55,155 nucleotides of DNA from Deltaproteobacteria bacterium. Lineage in GTDB: Bacteria > Desulfobacterota > Binatia > UBA9968 > JAJDTQ01. The DNA lies in the NCBI GenBank assembly GCA_026712905.1, contig JAPOPM010000130.1, positions 1-55,155 on the forward strand, in the 5' to 3' direction. The notes below the pieces were generated by a model that saw only the letters and a list, made by a program, of their open reading frames with translations, was not told the origin of the DNA and ran no database searches. Shown here piece after piece: positions 44,670 to 53,953 of this stretch. A program made the position numbers and the translations under genes. Each line of letters starts with the position of its first letter. The stretch's first letter is position 1.

Positions 44670-45254
44670 ATGGCAAACAGGCTTTTCAACTCGAAAAATT
44701 CGATGTTCTGCGAGAAGCTCCGCGTCGTCTTGACCATGAAGAAGGTTCCCTACGACGTCGTGGACGTACGCGCCGACAACCGCGAATCGCTGATCGCGTT
44801 CTCCAACCAGCGCAAGGTCCCCACCATGGACATCGACGGCCGGTGCGTCCAGGATTCCACCATCCTGGCCAAGTACTGGGAGGAGCAAGTCCCCGAGCCC
44901 ACCATCTACCCGGACAACCCCTCGGACAAGGGGCTGTGCCTGATGCTGGAGGACTGGGCCGACGAGGACCTCAACGGCGCCGTCATGGCGTTCCGCCGGG
45001 CCCAGAACGACGACGAGGTGAAGCAGGCCGAGGAGGGGCTGGCGGTCCACCTGGAGAACCTCGACCTGCTCTACTCCGGCAAGGACTTCATCTTCGGCCG
45101 CATGACCCTCGCCGACATCTCCATCTACGCCCAACTCCACTACCTCTACACCGCCCTGGACCGCGAGATCGACGCTGGGTACACCCACGTGCACCACTTC
45201 CTGGAGCGCATGATGAAGGCCACGGGCGTGTCGTCGATGAAGGAGGTGGCGTAG
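44670..45254 (+). CDS. Glutathione S-transferase family protein
   Basis: A 194-residue GST. The thioredoxin-like N-terminal domain starts RLFNSKNSMFCEKLRVVLTM, where Cys replaces the common Ser/Tyr catalytic residue, and contains KVPTMDIDGRCVQDSTILAK with the cis-Pro and the Ser that binds the glutathione glutamyl group. The all-helical C-terminal domain includes KDFIFGRMTLADISIYAQLH with the conserved N-capping Asp. It probably conjugates or dehalogenates electrophiles with glutathione or acts as a thiol reductase. The ATG at 44670 has AAGGAGGCATCCCC upstream. The 156 bp before it hold no gene; short CAAGG-type direct repeats are present near 44600. Confidence 0.88.
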   Translation: MANRLFNSKNSMFCEKLRVVLTMKKVPYDVVDVRADNRESLIAFSNQRKVPTMDIDGRCVQDSTILAKYWEEQVPEPTIYPDNPSDKGLCLMLEDWADEDLNGAVMAFRRAQNDDEVKQAEEGLAVHLENLDLLYSGKDFIFGRMTLADISIYAQLHYLYTALDREIDAGYTHVHHFLERMMKATGVSSMKEVA

Positions 45255-45266
45255 GGCTCTGCGTCG

Positions 45267-45707
45267 TCAGACCCTACCCCAACGGATGCAACGGACAACC
45301 CGGATCTGAATGACGGGCCGTTCATCCAGGGCCATGGCGCGGTACTGGGAGTATTTCCGGCGCAACAGCCGGACGGCCCTGCGGTGAGCGTCTCCCTCCG
45401 TGACGACGCACGCTTCGCCCTGAATGATGATGTGGGCCAGACGCGACCAGTCCTCGTCTTCGTAGTGGTGGACCACTACGGATACGCGGGGATTGGCGCG
45501 GATGTTGCGGATCCGCTTGAGTTCCCGCAGCGTGGCGGCCTTGGGCTTCTCGTCGATGGGTGAGTACAGGCACTCGCCGTCGAAGGCGAAGCAGAAGGGG
45601 ACGTTGAGCGGCTGGCCGCGCTCGTCCACCGTGGCCAGGTGGCCAACGCGGGCTTGGCGAATGAACGCGGCTTCCTTGCGAGTCATGGCGGTGCCCGATT
45701 TCTTCAT
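45267..45707 (-). CDS. Pyridoxamine 5'-phosphate oxidase-like FMN/F420-binding protein
   Basis: A 146-residue split-barrel protein. Visible family parts are AFIRQARVGHLATVDERGQP, VPFCFAFDGECLYSPIDEKP and RIRNIRANPRVSVVVHHYED, and WSRLAHIIIQGEACVV, as in PPOX-class F420- or FMN-dependent enzymes. It may reduce or oxidise small cofactors or detoxify compounds; no substrate can be given. The start is ambiguous. ATG at 45707 is the first codon and lies inside the left arm of the palindromic element at 45705, with GGGGGCGGGA as its ribosome site; ATG at 45686 (MTRKEAAF) also fits the family but has weaker spacing. Confidence 0.82.
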   Translation of the reverse strand: MKKSGTAMTRKEAAFIRQARVGHLATVDERGQPLNVPFCFAFDGECLYSPIDEKPKAATLRELKRIRNIRANPRVSVVVHHYEDEDWSRLAHIIIQGEACVVTEGDAHRRAVRLLRRKYSQYRAMALDERPVIQIRVVRCIRWGRV

Positions 45708-45859
45708 TCCCGCCCCCTTCCGTCATTGATAGTCATTCCCGCGAAAGCGGGAATCCAGGAGGGGTGGGGCGGGGGATGCACGACCGCGACGCCCCTCCAC
45801 CGCCCCTGGATTCCCGCTTTCGCGGGAATGACTATCAATGACGGAAGGGGGCGGGAATG
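45705..45859. repeat. Interspersed palindromic element, copy 7: perfect 55-bp inverted repeat
   Basis: The left arm 45705-45759 and right arm 45805-45859 are exact reverse complements over 55 bases, around a 45-nt loop. Each arm contains the core TCATTCCCGCGAAAGCGGGA and, outside it, the locus-specific GATA/TATC tag and a CCTTCCGTCATT segment. The left arm contains the start codon and ribosome site of the oxidase gene. The perfect match implies recent formation or ongoing correction of one arm by the other. Confidence 0.92.
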
Positions 45860-45908
45860 ACGTACCTGGGGTCCGCGCACGTCTTCGTCCCTTTGAAGGC
45901 TGCGAAGC

Positions 45909-46904
45909 CTACAACCTGTAATCCCCGATCAGCGACGGCGCGAACAGATCCTCCACGGTCGGGATCTTTTCCGCCAGCAAACCCTGTTCGCCCATGTAGC
46001 GGATGAGGGACTCGATGACGTGGCGGTTGGGCTCGATGCCGTAGGGCCACCAGTCGTCGCCGAAGACGTCGCGGAGGAGGGCGATTTCTGCCTGGAGCCA
46101 GGGGAGGGTGCTGGCCATGGTGTTGTTGATGTTCATGCGCGCGAAGGCGTCGTCCTTGGACTGGCAGAAGGCGGTGTAGAGGCTCCGGGCGACCCAGGGG
46201 TTGGCCTCGTACACGTCCTTGCGGATCACCACGGTGTGCATGATGGGGAAGAGCTGGGTGCGCCGGTAGTAGTCGATCTCCACGGACTTGAAGTCGGGGA
46301 ACAGGCGGCGGATGTGCGGCGCGCCGGCGCTGTAGCACGACGGGATGCGCGCGCTGACCAGGGCGTCGAGCTCGCCTTTGTTCAGCATGTCGTTCAGGGT
46401 GCGGTCCTGCGGGATGGGCTGCACCTTGATCTCCGGCGGCAGCCGCAGCTCGATGCGCTCCTTCCGTCCGGGCACTTCCTGGCCGCCGGTGAACCACTGG
46501 ACGTCGCTGGCCTTGATCCCGTGGTCGTCGCTCATGAAACCGCGGATCCATACCGCCGCGGTCATGGCGTACTCCGCCACGCCGATGCGCTTGCCGCTCA
46601 GGTCCTCGGGCTTGTCGAGGCCCCGGTCGGTGTTGATGAACACGCAGGAGTGGCGGAAATAGCGCGACGGATAGACCGGGATGGCGATGAACGGGCTCTC
46701 GCCGCGGGACGTCATGGTGATGTAGTTGGACAGCGACATCTCCGAGGCGTGGAACTCCTGGTGGTGGCCCATGCGCCAGAAGATTTCCTCGGCCTCCAGC
46801 GGCAGGTAGTTGAGCGCGATGCCGTCGGGGCTCAGCGAGCCGTCCTGCAGGGTCTTGGTGCGGTCGTAGTCGCCGCACGCCAGCGTCAGATGCAATTTGG
46901 ACAT
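45909..46904 (-). CDS. NMT1/THI5-like (4,5-dihydroxyphthalate decarboxylase-type) ABC substrate-binding protein
   Basis: A 331-residue protein with the two-lobed binding fold: LHLTLACGDYDRTKTLQDGS, VYPSRYFRHSCVFINTDRG, GKRIGVAEYAMTAAVWIRGF and DALVSARIPSCY. This group is often annotated as 4,5-dihydroxyphthalate decarboxylase, but most members are likely solute-binding or aromatic-acid-binding proteins. No signal peptide is visible, so it is either cytoplasmic or the annotation as a transport component is doubtful here. No permease or ATPase is next to it. The ATG at 46904 has AAGGAAAACC upstream. Confidence 0.8.
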   Translation of the reverse strand: MSKLHLTLACGDYDRTKTLQDGSLSPDGIALNYLPLEAEEIFWRMGHHQEFHASEMSLSNYITMTSRGESPFIAIPVYPSRYFRHSCVFINTDRGLDKPEDLSGKRIGVAEYAMTAAVWIRGFMSDDHGIKASDVQWFTGGQEVPGRKERIELRLPPEIKVQPIPQDRTLNDMLNKGELDALVSARIPSCYSAGAPHIRRLFPDFKSVEIDYYRRTQLFPIMHTVVIRKDVYEANPWVARSLYTAFCQSKDDAFARMNINNTMASTLPWLQAEIALLRDVFGDDWWPYGIEPNRHVIESLIRYMGEQGLLAEKIPTVEDLFAPSLIGDYRL

Positions 46905-46992
46905 AATGGTTTTCCTTGCGCGTTCGTGCGCACGTCGATCCGCCGGAACTCGCCGCCGGTGCGGCCGGAACGTCCCGGCGCGGGTTCCATCG

Positions 46993-48297
46993 TCAATCCT
47001 CCACCTTGTGGATCACCAGGCCGGTGACGAGCTTGGGGAAAAAGTAGGTGGACTTCTGCGGCATCTTCTCGCCCTTGAGCGAGACCGCGATCATTTCGCC
47101 GGCGGTGGGCGGGTTCAGGATGAGGGCCGCCTGGCAGCGGCCCGCTTCCGCCTCGGCCAGCGCCTCCTCGGCGTCGTGGGTGTACGCCACGGCGTCGGTG
47201 TTGACGGCGTCGCGGGTGGACACCCCGAGCACGTGCTCCATCAGCAGCACGTGCAGGGTGGTCACGTCCAGCCCGCGCAGCTCGGGGCTCATGTCCGGCG
47301 CCAGTTGCGCCATCGCCGCTCCGTCCCCGGGCCGCAGCGCCAGGTAGCGCGCATCGTCCTTGAAGGCCGCTCCGAGCACGCGCTCGCCGTCCTTGGGCTG
47401 TTCGAGGGTCTCCAGGAACCGCCTCCGCCCGCCGGCATCCCTGGAAAATGCCTCCACCTGGAAGTACCGCCGGAGCTTCTCCTCCAGCTCCGCCGCGCCC
47501 ACCGGAGGCATCTCGCGCACCAGCCGGTGGGTGGGCAGGATCACCACGCCTTCCTCGTTCAGGTTGGCGAAGTACATCATCACCCGGTTGAATCCCTCGT
47601 CGCCGGTGGCGCCGGGCCGTTCCGCCAGGCGCCGGCGCCGGTAGTTGCCGGCGGCCTCGTAGCGGTGGTGTCCGTCCGCGATGAAGACCGCCTGCTCCCG
47701 CAGCGCCTCCCGCACCATGCCGATGAGCCCCGGGTCGGTGACCGCCCACAGCCGGGAGGTGCCGAACTCGCCCAGCTCCGCCTCGACCTTGGGCTTGTGC
47801 GAGCGCACGTGCTCGCGCAGCGCGTCGGTGAGGGTGGGCTTCTCGTCGTTGTAGAGCGCCAGGATGGAGCTGAACTGGGCGTCGCACGCCAGCATCAGCT
47901 TCAGGCGGTCCTCCCTGGGCTCGGCCAGGGTGGCCTCGTGCCCGTGGATGGCGCCGTCGCCGAAGTCCTCGATGGCGGCCAGCGCGATGAAGCCGCGCCG
48001 CTCCCGCGTCACGCCGTCCGCCAGCCGGTACTCCTGGCTCAGGTAGTAGATGGCCGGGGCATCCTCCGGCACCAGCGTGCCCTCGTCCTGCCACTCCCGG
48101 AAGCGCTCCGGCACCGTGGAGTAGGGATCCGCGTCGCGGCTGAAGTCGATGCGCACCACGTTGCGCGGCGAACGCGCGTAGAGCTCCGCCTGGTGCTCGG
48201 GAGAGATGACGTCGTAGGGCGGCGCCATCACGCTGGACAAATCGCCGGCCTTGCCGGGGTTGTAGGTGAGCCCTCGGAAGGGAAAAATCTTGGCCAT
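46993..48297 (-). CDS. DUF1015 family protein
   Basis: The 434-residue product has the family's hallmark order: a Pro-Phe-rich start MAKIFPFRGLTYNPGKAGDL, then VMAPPYDVISPEHQ, RNVVRIDF, IADGHHRYEAAGNYRRRRLA in the middle and ending with a KGEKMPQKSTYFFPKLVTGL block. DUF1015 is widespread and uncharacterised; a phosphatase-like or kinase-like role has been suggested for parts of it, but the function is unknown. The ATG at 48297 has GGCGGGAACGC upstream. It lies 13 bp after purE on the same strand, so it is probably coexpressed with a purine gene. Confidence 0.88.
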   Translation of the reverse strand: MAKIFPFRGLTYNPGKAGDLSSVMAPPYDVISPEHQAELYARSPRNVVRIDFSRDADPYSTVPERFREWQDEGTLVPEDAPAIYYLSQEYRLADGVTRERRGFIALAAIEDFGDGAIHGHEATLAEPREDRLKLMLACDAQFSSILALYNDEKPTLTDALREHVRSHKPKVEAELGEFGTSRLWAVTDPGLIGMVREALREQAVFIADGHHRYEAAGNYRRRRLAERPGATGDEGFNRVMMYFANLNEEGVVILPTHRLVREMPPVGAAELEEKLRRYFQVEAFSRDAGGRRRFLETLEQPKDGERVLGAAFKDDARYLALRPGDGAAMAQLAPDMSPELRGLDVTTLHVLLMEHVLGVSTRDAVNTDAVAYTHDAEEALAEAEAGRCQAALILNPPTAGEMIAVSLKGEKMPQKSTYFFPKLVTGLVIHKVED

Positions 48298-48310
48298 TGC
48301 GCGTTCCCGC

Positions 48311-48823
48311 CTACGCCTTCAGGCTTTCCTGAAGCTTGGCGTCCCTGGCCTCCACGCCGGCGGCCAGCTCCTCCTTGAAGCGGGCCAGCTTGGCTGACAG
48401 CTCCGGGTCCTTCCGCGCGATGATCTGGGCCGCGAAGATACCCGCGTTGGCGGCGCCGCCCTTGCCGATGGCCATGGTCGCCACCGGCACGCCCGCGGGC
48501 ATCTGCACCGTCGCCAGCAGCGCGTCCATGCCGTCCAGCGCCGACGCGCTCAGCGGCACGCCGATGACCGGCAGCGTGGTGACCGCCGCCACCACCCCCG
48601 CCAGGTGCGCCGCCGCGCCCGCGCCCACGATGAACGCCTCGATGCCCCGGTCCGCCGCGCCCTTGGCGTAGGCGTGGGTCCGTTCCGGCGAGCGGTGCGC
48701 CGAGGATATGTGCATCTCGTAGGGGATGCCGAAGGACTCCAGCCGCGTCGCGGCCTCCTTCATGACCTCCACGTCGGAATCGCTGCCCATCAGTATCGCG
48801 ACCTTCGGATTCTGATCCGTCAC
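48311..48823 (-). CDS. purE: N5-carboxyaminoimidazole ribonucleotide mutase
   Basis: PurE converts N5-CAIR to CAIR in purine synthesis. The 170-residue class I protein begins with [20 protein letters not shown], continues [20 protein letters not shown], then [20 protein letters not shown] and the closing [20 protein letters not shown]. The Gly-Ser-x-Ser-Asp loop and the Ser-Ala-His-Arg motif form the substrate site. The GTG start at 48823 has GAAGGAGACGGACA upstream. PurK, which makes N5-CAIR, is not seen in this window. The 134 bp between it and purD hold no gene. Confidence 0.95.
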   Translation of the reverse strand: MTDQNPKVAILMGSDSDVEVMKEAATRLESFGIPYEMHISSAHRSPERTHAYAKGAADRGIEAFIVGAGAAAHLAGVVAAVTTLPVIGVPLSASALDGMDALLATVQMPAGVPVATMAIGKGGAANAGIFAAQIIARKDPELSAKLARFKEELAAGVEARDAKLQESLKA

Positions 48824-48957
48824 TGTCCGTCTCCTTCTTCGGTTTTGTCGTTATACAGGTTCCGTCCGTTACGTTCCGGTTTTCGCTTCTCTAATGCGCC
48901 CTGCGCGGGCCGAGGGCCCCTTCACTTCGACCTCTTCCCCGGGCGGAGAGCGTCGCC

Positions 48958-50229
48958 TCAGCCGCGCTCCATCGCGCGCCGGGCGATGTCCCGGCGGCAG
49001 TGCATGCCTTCCCAGGAGATTCTGTCCACACCTTCATAAGCCTCCCTTGTGGCCGAGGCAATGGTGTCTCCCAACGCGGTCACGCCCAGCACGCGGCCGC
49101 CGGCCGTGTGCCAGCCGGTTTCCCGGCGGGTGGTGCCGGCGTGGAAGGCGTATCCCCGTTCCCAGGCGTCGAGCGCGTCCAGCCCCGCTATCCCCATACC
49201 CGTTCGATACTCGCCCGGATAGCCGCCGGACGCCAGCACGATGCACACCGCCGCCTGATCGGACCATTCCGCGACCGCTTCCCGCAAGCGGCCCTCGGCG
49301 GTGGCCATGAGCAGCGACGCGAGGTCGGATTTCAGGCGCATCATGATGGGCTGGCATTCCGGGTCGCCGAAGCGGCAGTTGAACTCCAGCACCTTGGGAC
49401 CGTCCTCGGTGATCATGAGGCCGGCGTAAAGGACCCCGCGATACACCAGGCCGCGGCGCTTGAGTCCGGCCGCCAGCGGCTTGAGCACCCGCTCCACCAC
49501 GGCGTCGTGCACCGCCGCGTCCACCACCGGGGCCGGCGAGTACGCCCCCATGCCGCCGGTGTTGGGTCCCTCGTCGCCGTCGAAGACGCGCTTGTGGTCC
49601 TGGGCCGACGCCAGCGGCAGGAAGTCGTCGCCGTCCATCAGGGCCATGAACGAGGCTTCCTCGCCGACGAGCAACTCCTCGACGACCACCCGCTCGCCGG
49701 CCGCGCCGAAGACCTTGCGCCCCATGACGGCGTCCAGGGCCGCTTCCGCTTCGGCCCTGCCGGAGCACAGGATCACACCCTTGCCCGCGGCCAGGCCGTC
49801 GGCCTTGACCACGCAGGGTCGGTCGTGGGCGACGTACTTCCGGGCTTGTTCAACGTCGGAGAACACCGCGCACGCCGCCGTGGGGATGCCGCTCTCCAGC
49901 ATCAGCTCCTTGGCGAAGGCCTTGCTGCCCTCGAGCCGCGCCGCCTCCCGGCTGGGTCCGAACACCTTGAGGCCCCGGCTTTCGAACAGGTCGGCGATGC
50001 CCGCCACCAGCGGCTGCTCCGGTCCCACCACCGTGAGATCGATCGCCTCCCGCGCGGCGAAGTCCGCCAGCTTCTCGATCTCGCCCGCGCCGATGTCCAC
50101 CCGCTCCGCCTGCCGGTCCATGCCGTCGTTGCCGGGCGCGCAGTAAAGCCGCTCCACTTGCGGGCTCTGTCGCAGCTTCCACACCAGCGCGTGTTCACGC
50201 CCGCCACTGCCGATGACGAGGATTCTCAT
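48958..50229 (-). CDS. purD: Phosphoribosylamine-glycine ligase
   Basis: PurD joins phosphoribosylamine and glycine at the cost of ATP, the second step of purine synthesis. The 423-residue ATP-grasp enzyme starts RILVIGSGGREHALVWKLRQ and contains GIADLFESRGLKVFGPSREA, CVVKADGLAAGKGVILCSGR, DHKRVFDGDEGPNTGGMGAY and LEFNCRFGDPECQPIMMRLK with the metal-binding Glu/Asn. All family residues look intact and the length is normal. It is followed downstream by purE and DUF1015. Repeats (50272-50636) separate it from purH upstream. Confidence 0.96.
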   Translation of the reverse strand: MRILVIGSGGREHALVWKLRQSPQVERLYCAPGNDGMDRQAERVDIGAGEIEKLADFAAREAIDLTVVGPEQPLVAGIADLFESRGLKVFGPSREAARLEGSKAFAKELMLESGIPTAACAVFSDVEQARKYVAHDRPCVVKADGLAAGKGVILCSGRAEAEAALDAVMGRKVFGAAGERVVVEELLVGEEASFMALMDGDDFLPLASAQDHKRVFDGDEGPNTGGMGAYSPAPVVDAAVHDAVVERVLKPLAAGLKRRGLVYRGVLYAGLMITEDGPKVLEFNCRFGDPECQPIMMRLKSDLASLLMATAEGRLREAVAEWSDQAAVCIVLASGGYPGEYRTGMGIAGLDALDAWERGYAFHAGTTRRETGWHTAGGRVLGVTALGDTIASATREAYEGVDRISWEGMHCRRDIARRAMERG

Positions 50230-50662
50230 GGCTTCCGCCGTGCCGACCTGCTCACAACGCGCCTGCGTAACGGAACGTCATTCCCGCGGAACAGGTAATT
50301 CAGGGGAAAGCCGGGGTATACGCCCGTTTGCCCCTCCCCGTCCCTGGATTCCCGCTTTCCAGGCTGCGTCAAGACTGATGAGGCAGAGCCCCCCCGGAAC
50401 GTCATTCCCGCGGAAGCGGGAATCCAGGGGGGGTGGTGGGGCACTGCAGCGGCGTTTCTCCGCCTCGCCGCCCCTGGATTCCTGCTTCCGCGGGAATGAC
50501 GTTCCGGGGGGGTGGCGCCAGTTCTTGTCCGGGCGACGGTTTGCCGCAGCCGCTGTCGCGGGAATGACGATTCGGGGCGTTGGTGCCGATTCTTGTGCAA
50601 GCGGGGTTTTACCACAGCCGGTTTCGCCGGAAAGACGGAGCAGGGAGGCCGGAGTGAGCGGT
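50230..50662. repeat. Gene-free repeat region, palindromic element copy 8
   Basis: The gap between purD and purH is repeat DNA from about 50272 to 50636. It holds a partial element (50272-50362), then a full core inverted repeat: left arm near 50389-50432, right arm near 50471-50512, with the mirrored tag GGAAC/GTTCC next to C/G runs and one internal mismatch. It ends with a diverged spacer module (TTCTTGTCCGGGCGACGG near 50521). No coding signal is present. Confidence 0.88.
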
Positions 50663-52237
50663 CTAGTGCCGGAAGTGCCGGATGCCCGTGAACACCATGG
50701 CCAGGCCGTGCTCGTTGGCGGCGGCGATGACTTCTTCGTCGCGGATGGAGCCGCCCGGCTGGATGACGGCCTTGGCGCCCGCCTCGGCGGCGGCGTCGAC
50801 GCCGTCGCGGAAGGGGTAGAAGGCGTCGGAGGCTACCACGGAGCCCGCCAGGTCGAGGCCGTGGGTCTTGGCGCGGGTGACGGCGAGTTGGGCGGAATCC
50901 ACCCGGCTCATCTGGCCGGCGCCTACGCCCAGCAACTGGCCGCTGGAGGTGAAGACGATGGCGTTGGACTTGACGTGGTGGCACACGCGCCAGGCGAAGC
51001 CCAAGGCCTTGAACTCGTCGTCGGTGGGCTGCCGCTCGGTCACCACCTTGCATTCGCGCACGTCGATGGGCTTGTGGTCCCAGTCCTGCACCAGCACGCC
51101 GCCGTGGACCCGGCGCAGGTCGTGGGCCGTGTCCACGGCCGGGGTCATGTCGATCTCCAGCAGGCGGATGTTGAGCAGCCGCTTGGCCGAGGACAGGATC
51201 TCCCGGGCCTCGGGCGTGAACGAGGGCGCGATGACGATCTCCAGGAAGATCTGTTTCAGCTCCTCCGCGGTCTCCGCGTCCACCGGGCGGTTGAGCGCGA
51301 TGACGCCGCCGAAGATGGACACGGGGTCGCCGGCCTTGGCCTTGCGGAAGGCGTCCGCCAGCGAGACGTCCGAGGTGGCGAGGCCGCACGGGTTGGTGTG
51401 CTTGATGGCCACGGCGGTGGTCTCGGTGAAGTCCAGCACGGTGCTCAGCGCGGCGTCCGCGTCCAGGATGTTGTTGAACGAGAGCTGCTTGCCCTGGATC
51501 TGCGTCGCCCGCGCCACCGACGGGACGGCGTCGTCGCCGTGGCCGTAGAAGGCCGCGCTCTGGTGCGGGTTCTCCCCGTAGCGCAGCTCCTGCAGCCGGG
51601 TGAGCTGGAGGTTGAGCTTTTCACCCCACGGACCGGCCTGCCGGTCCCCGTCGAGACGGCTCAGGTAGTTGGAGATGGCGCCGTCGTAGCGCGCCGTGTG
51701 GTGGAAGGCCCGGCACGCCAGCCGGAAGCGTGTGTCCGCTGAAAGCTCGCCGTCGCCCGCCGCCAGTTCCTCCACCACCGCCGCGTAGTCCGACGGCTCC
51801 ACCACCACGGCCACGTGCGGATGGTTCTTGGCCGCGGAACGGATCATGGCGGGGCCGCCGATGTCGATCTGCTCGATGATCTCGTCGAACGGTGCCTGCC
51901 GGGCCACCGTGGCCTCGAACGGGTACAGGTTCACCACCACCATGTCGATGGCGTCGATGCCCAATTCCTCCATCTGCGCGCGGTGCTCGGGCTTGTCCCG
52001 CAACGCGAGGATGCCGCCGTGGATCTTCGGATGGAGGGTCTTGACCCGGCCGTCCATGATCTCCGGGAACCCGGTGACGTCCGCCACCTCGGTGACGTCG
52101 ACGCCCTGCTGCCGCAGCAGCGAGGCGGTCCCTCCGGTGGACAGGATCTCGATGCCCAACCCGGCCAGCCTGCCGGCGAAATCCACGATGCCATCCTTGT
52201 CGGATACGCTGATCAGTGCTCTCTGGATCTTGCCCAC
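50663..52237 (-). CDS. purH: Bifunctional AICAR transformylase / IMP cyclohydrolase
   Basis: PurH carries out the last two steps of IMP synthesis. The 524-residue product has the N-terminal IMP cyclohydrolase domain with [60 protein letters not shown] and [10 protein letters not shown]. The C-terminal AICAR transformylase domain has [47 protein letters not shown] and [20 protein letters not shown] with a terminal TGIRHFRH. The length and motifs are normal. The gene lies upstream of the repeat cluster, purD and purE, so the repeats split a once-compact pur cluster or were inserted into its spacers. Confidence 0.96.
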   Translation of the reverse strand: MGKIQRALISVSDKDGIVDFAGRLAGLGIEILSTGGTASLLRQQGVDVTEVADVTGFPEIMDGRVKTLHPKIHGGILALRDKPEHRAQMEELGIDAIDMVVVNLYPFEATVARQAPFDEIIEQIDIGGPAMIRSAAKNHPHVAVVVEPSDYAAVVEELAAGDGELSADTRFRLACRAFHHTARYDGAISNYLSRLDGDRQAGPWGEKLNLQLTRLQELRYGENPHQSAAFYGHGDDAVPSVARATQIQGKQLSFNNILDADAALSTVLDFTETTAVAIKHTNPCGLATSDVSLADAFRKAKAGDPVSIFGGVIALNRPVDAETAEELKQIFLEIVIAPSFTPEAREILSSAKRLLNIRLLEIDMTPAVDTAHDLRRVHGGVLVQDWDHKPIDVRECKVVTERQPTDDEFKALGFAWRVCHHVKSNAIVFTSSGQLLGVGAGQMSRVDSAQLAVTRAKTHGLDLAGSVVASDAFYPFRDGVDAAAEAGAKAVIQPGGSIRDEEVIAAANEHGLAMVFTGIRHFRH

Positions 52238-52372
52238 GGGTGCCTTGTTCCTTCCTGTTTTGGATGTTCCGGATAACGCGAGGCCCTCACGGCGTCAGCG
52301 CGTTGAGCCGTTCGAGGACCTCTTCCTGCCGTATCATGTCGAAGTGGGTGGAGCCGATATACATGTACCTGA

Positions 52373-53509
52373 TTATGCCCGATTTATGTACTGGCGCGGG
52401 ATTCTCGGGCTGATGGACGTGAGGATCTCGTAGGAGATGGTGTCCGCCCAGCCGGCCATCTCTTCGGCGGAGATGGCCTCGCCTCCCTGTCTTCCCAGCA
52501 ACACCACCTCGTCCCCCGTCTCCACGCCGGCGATGTCGGTCACGTCCACCATCGTCAGGTCCATGGTGACGCGGCCCACGACGGGGGCGCGCCGGCCCCG
52601 GATCAGCACTGCGGCCTTGTTGGACAGAGAGCGTTTGTAGCCGTCCGCGTAGCCCACGGGCAGCGTCGCGATGACGCTCTTGCGGCGAGTGACGAAGGTG
52701 CCGCCGTAGCTCACGGGGGAGTGTTTCGGCAGCGTCTTGAGCTGCAGCACCCCGGTCTTCCACGTAAGCGCCGGGGCCAGCGGCACGCGCTCGGCCAGGG
52801 GAGGGTGCGAGTAGATGCCGTAGAGCATGCCGCCGGGGCGGACCATCTCGAAACGGGCTTCGGGCAGCCCCATGAGGGCGGCGCTGTTGGCCATGTGCGC
52901 CAGCGCGGGGCGGTGCCCCGCCGCGCGCATGCGCTCCAACGCTTGCCGGAAGGCACAGAGTTGCCCGCGGCACGACGGCGACGCCGGTTCCTCGGCCGAG
53001 GCGAAGTGGGACATGACGCCCTTGAGCTGGACCGCCTGGAGCTTGTCCAGCTCCGGCAGCCATTCCTCGATCGCCTCGGACAGGAGTCCCAGCCGCCCCA
53101 TGCCCGTGTCCAGCTTGAGGTGGCAGGGGATCTCGATGCCGTGTTTGGCGCCGTGGGCGTCGAGGTGCCGGAGGAGGTCGGGATTCGGCACCACCGGGGT
53201 CAGGGAGTGCCGCGCCAGCCGCGCGGCATCTTCGGGATAGACGCTTCCCAGGACGACGATGGCGGCATCGATGCCGGCCTCACGCAGCCGCGCGCCTTCC
53301 GCCACGTCGGCGACCCCGAGGTGGCTCACGCCTTCCTCGCGCAGGACCCGCGCGGTTTCGAGGTCGCCGTGGCCGTAGGCGTCCGCCTTCACGACGGCAA
53401 GTATCGCAACGCCGGGACCTGCCAGACGGCGCGCCGTGCCGAGGTTCGCGCGCAAGGCCGCCAGATCCACCACACAACAGGTACCCGCGGCTTTGTCGAT
53501 GGAGGACAC
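52373..53509 (-). CDS. alr: Alanine racemase
   Basis: A PLP-dependent enzyme that makes D-alanine for the cell wall. The 378-residue product has the PLP-lysine segment VAILAVVKADAYGHGDLETA (Lys in A-Y-G-H-G context), CHLKLDTGMGRLGL, AHMANSAALMGLPEARFEMV, VRPGGMLYGIYSHPP and the C-terminal domain with VSYGGTFVTRRKSVIATLPV and GYADGYKRSLSNKAAVLI, where the Tyr base is found near the Y-G-D/S-type site. The GTG at 53509 has only weak ribosome-site sequence upstream; it lies nine bases after the tRNA-binding gene stop, so coupling is likely. The 135 bp between its stop and purH include a 25-codon frame, probably not a gene. Confidence 0.94.
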   Translation of the reverse strand: MSSIDKAAGTCCVVDLAALRANLGTARRLAGPGVAILAVVKADAYGHGDLETARVLREEGVSHLGVADVAEGARLREAGIDAAIVVLGSVYPEDAARLARHSLTPVVPNPDLLRHLDAHGAKHGIEIPCHLKLDTGMGRLGLLSEAIEEWLPELDKLQAVQLKGVMSHFASAEEPASPSCRGQLCAFRQALERMRAAGHRPALAHMANSAALMGLPEARFEMVRPGGMLYGIYSHPPLAERVPLAPALTWKTGVLQLKTLPKHSPVSYGGTFVTRRKSVIATLPVGYADGYKRSLSNKAAVLIRGRRAPVVGRVTMDLTMVDVTDIAGVETGDEVVLLGRQGGEAISAEEMAGWADTISYEILTSISPRIPRQYINRA

Positions 53510-53518
53510 TCGTGCGTG

Positions 53519-53848
53519 TCAGGAAACCTTGGCGCCGGGCTTGATGGGCTGTTCCGGCGTCAGGATGACGAGTTGGTCGTCGGCGGATGCGGCCAGGATC
53601 ATGCCCTGGCTCTCGATGCCCCTCAGCTTCGCGGGCTTGAGATTCGCCACCACCACGAGTTGCCGCCCCGTGAGGTCCTCCGCGCTGTAGTGGCCGCGGA
53701 TGCCGGCCACGAGTTGGCGCTCCTCCGAGCCCAGGTCCACCTTGAGCACCATGAGCCGGTCGGCGTTGGGATGGGGTTCGGCGCTGGTGACCGTGCCGAT
53801 GCGCAGATCCAGGTTGCGGAAGTCGTCGATGGTGATGGTGCTGTCCAT
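53519..53848 (-). CDS. tRNA-binding domain protein (MetG C-terminal / CsaA-like)
   Basis: A 109-residue OB-fold protein. It begins TIDDFRNLDLRIGTVTSAEP, continues HPNADRLMVLKVDLGSEERQ and LVAGIRGHYSAEDLTGRQLV, then VVANLKPAKLRGIESQGMIL and ends LTPEQPIKPGAKV. This is the EMAPII/Trbp111 fold found as the C-terminal part of many methionyl-tRNA synthetases and as stand-alone dimers (YgjH, CsaA-like). It binds tRNA structure non-specifically and may act with a separate MetG or as a chaperone. It lies nine bases upstream of alr. Confidence 0.9.
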   Translation of the reverse strand: MDSTITIDDFRNLDLRIGTVTSAEPHPNADRLMVLKVDLGSEERQLVAGIRGHYSAEDLTGRQLVVVANLKPAKLRGIESQGMILAASADDQLVILTPEQPIKPGAKVS

Positions 53849-53953
53849 AGGGGTGGTCCGAGGATAACAAACCCCGGCCTTCCCAACCAGAGGTTGCGGA
53901 GGCGCGAGTCGTCGGAGAGTTGCCGGGCCGGGCGCGGCGTGTGGCCGGAATCG

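Noticed and set aside
48824..48957. Possible purine riboswitch or regulator site between purE and purD
   Set aside because: No conserved aptamer pattern could be seen in these 134 bases.
52287..52364. 25-codon minus-strand frame between alr and purH (starts MYIGSTHFDMIRQEEV)
   Set aside because: It looks helix-forming, but it is short, has no clear ribosome site and no known relative; it could be a remnant. Not called as a gene.
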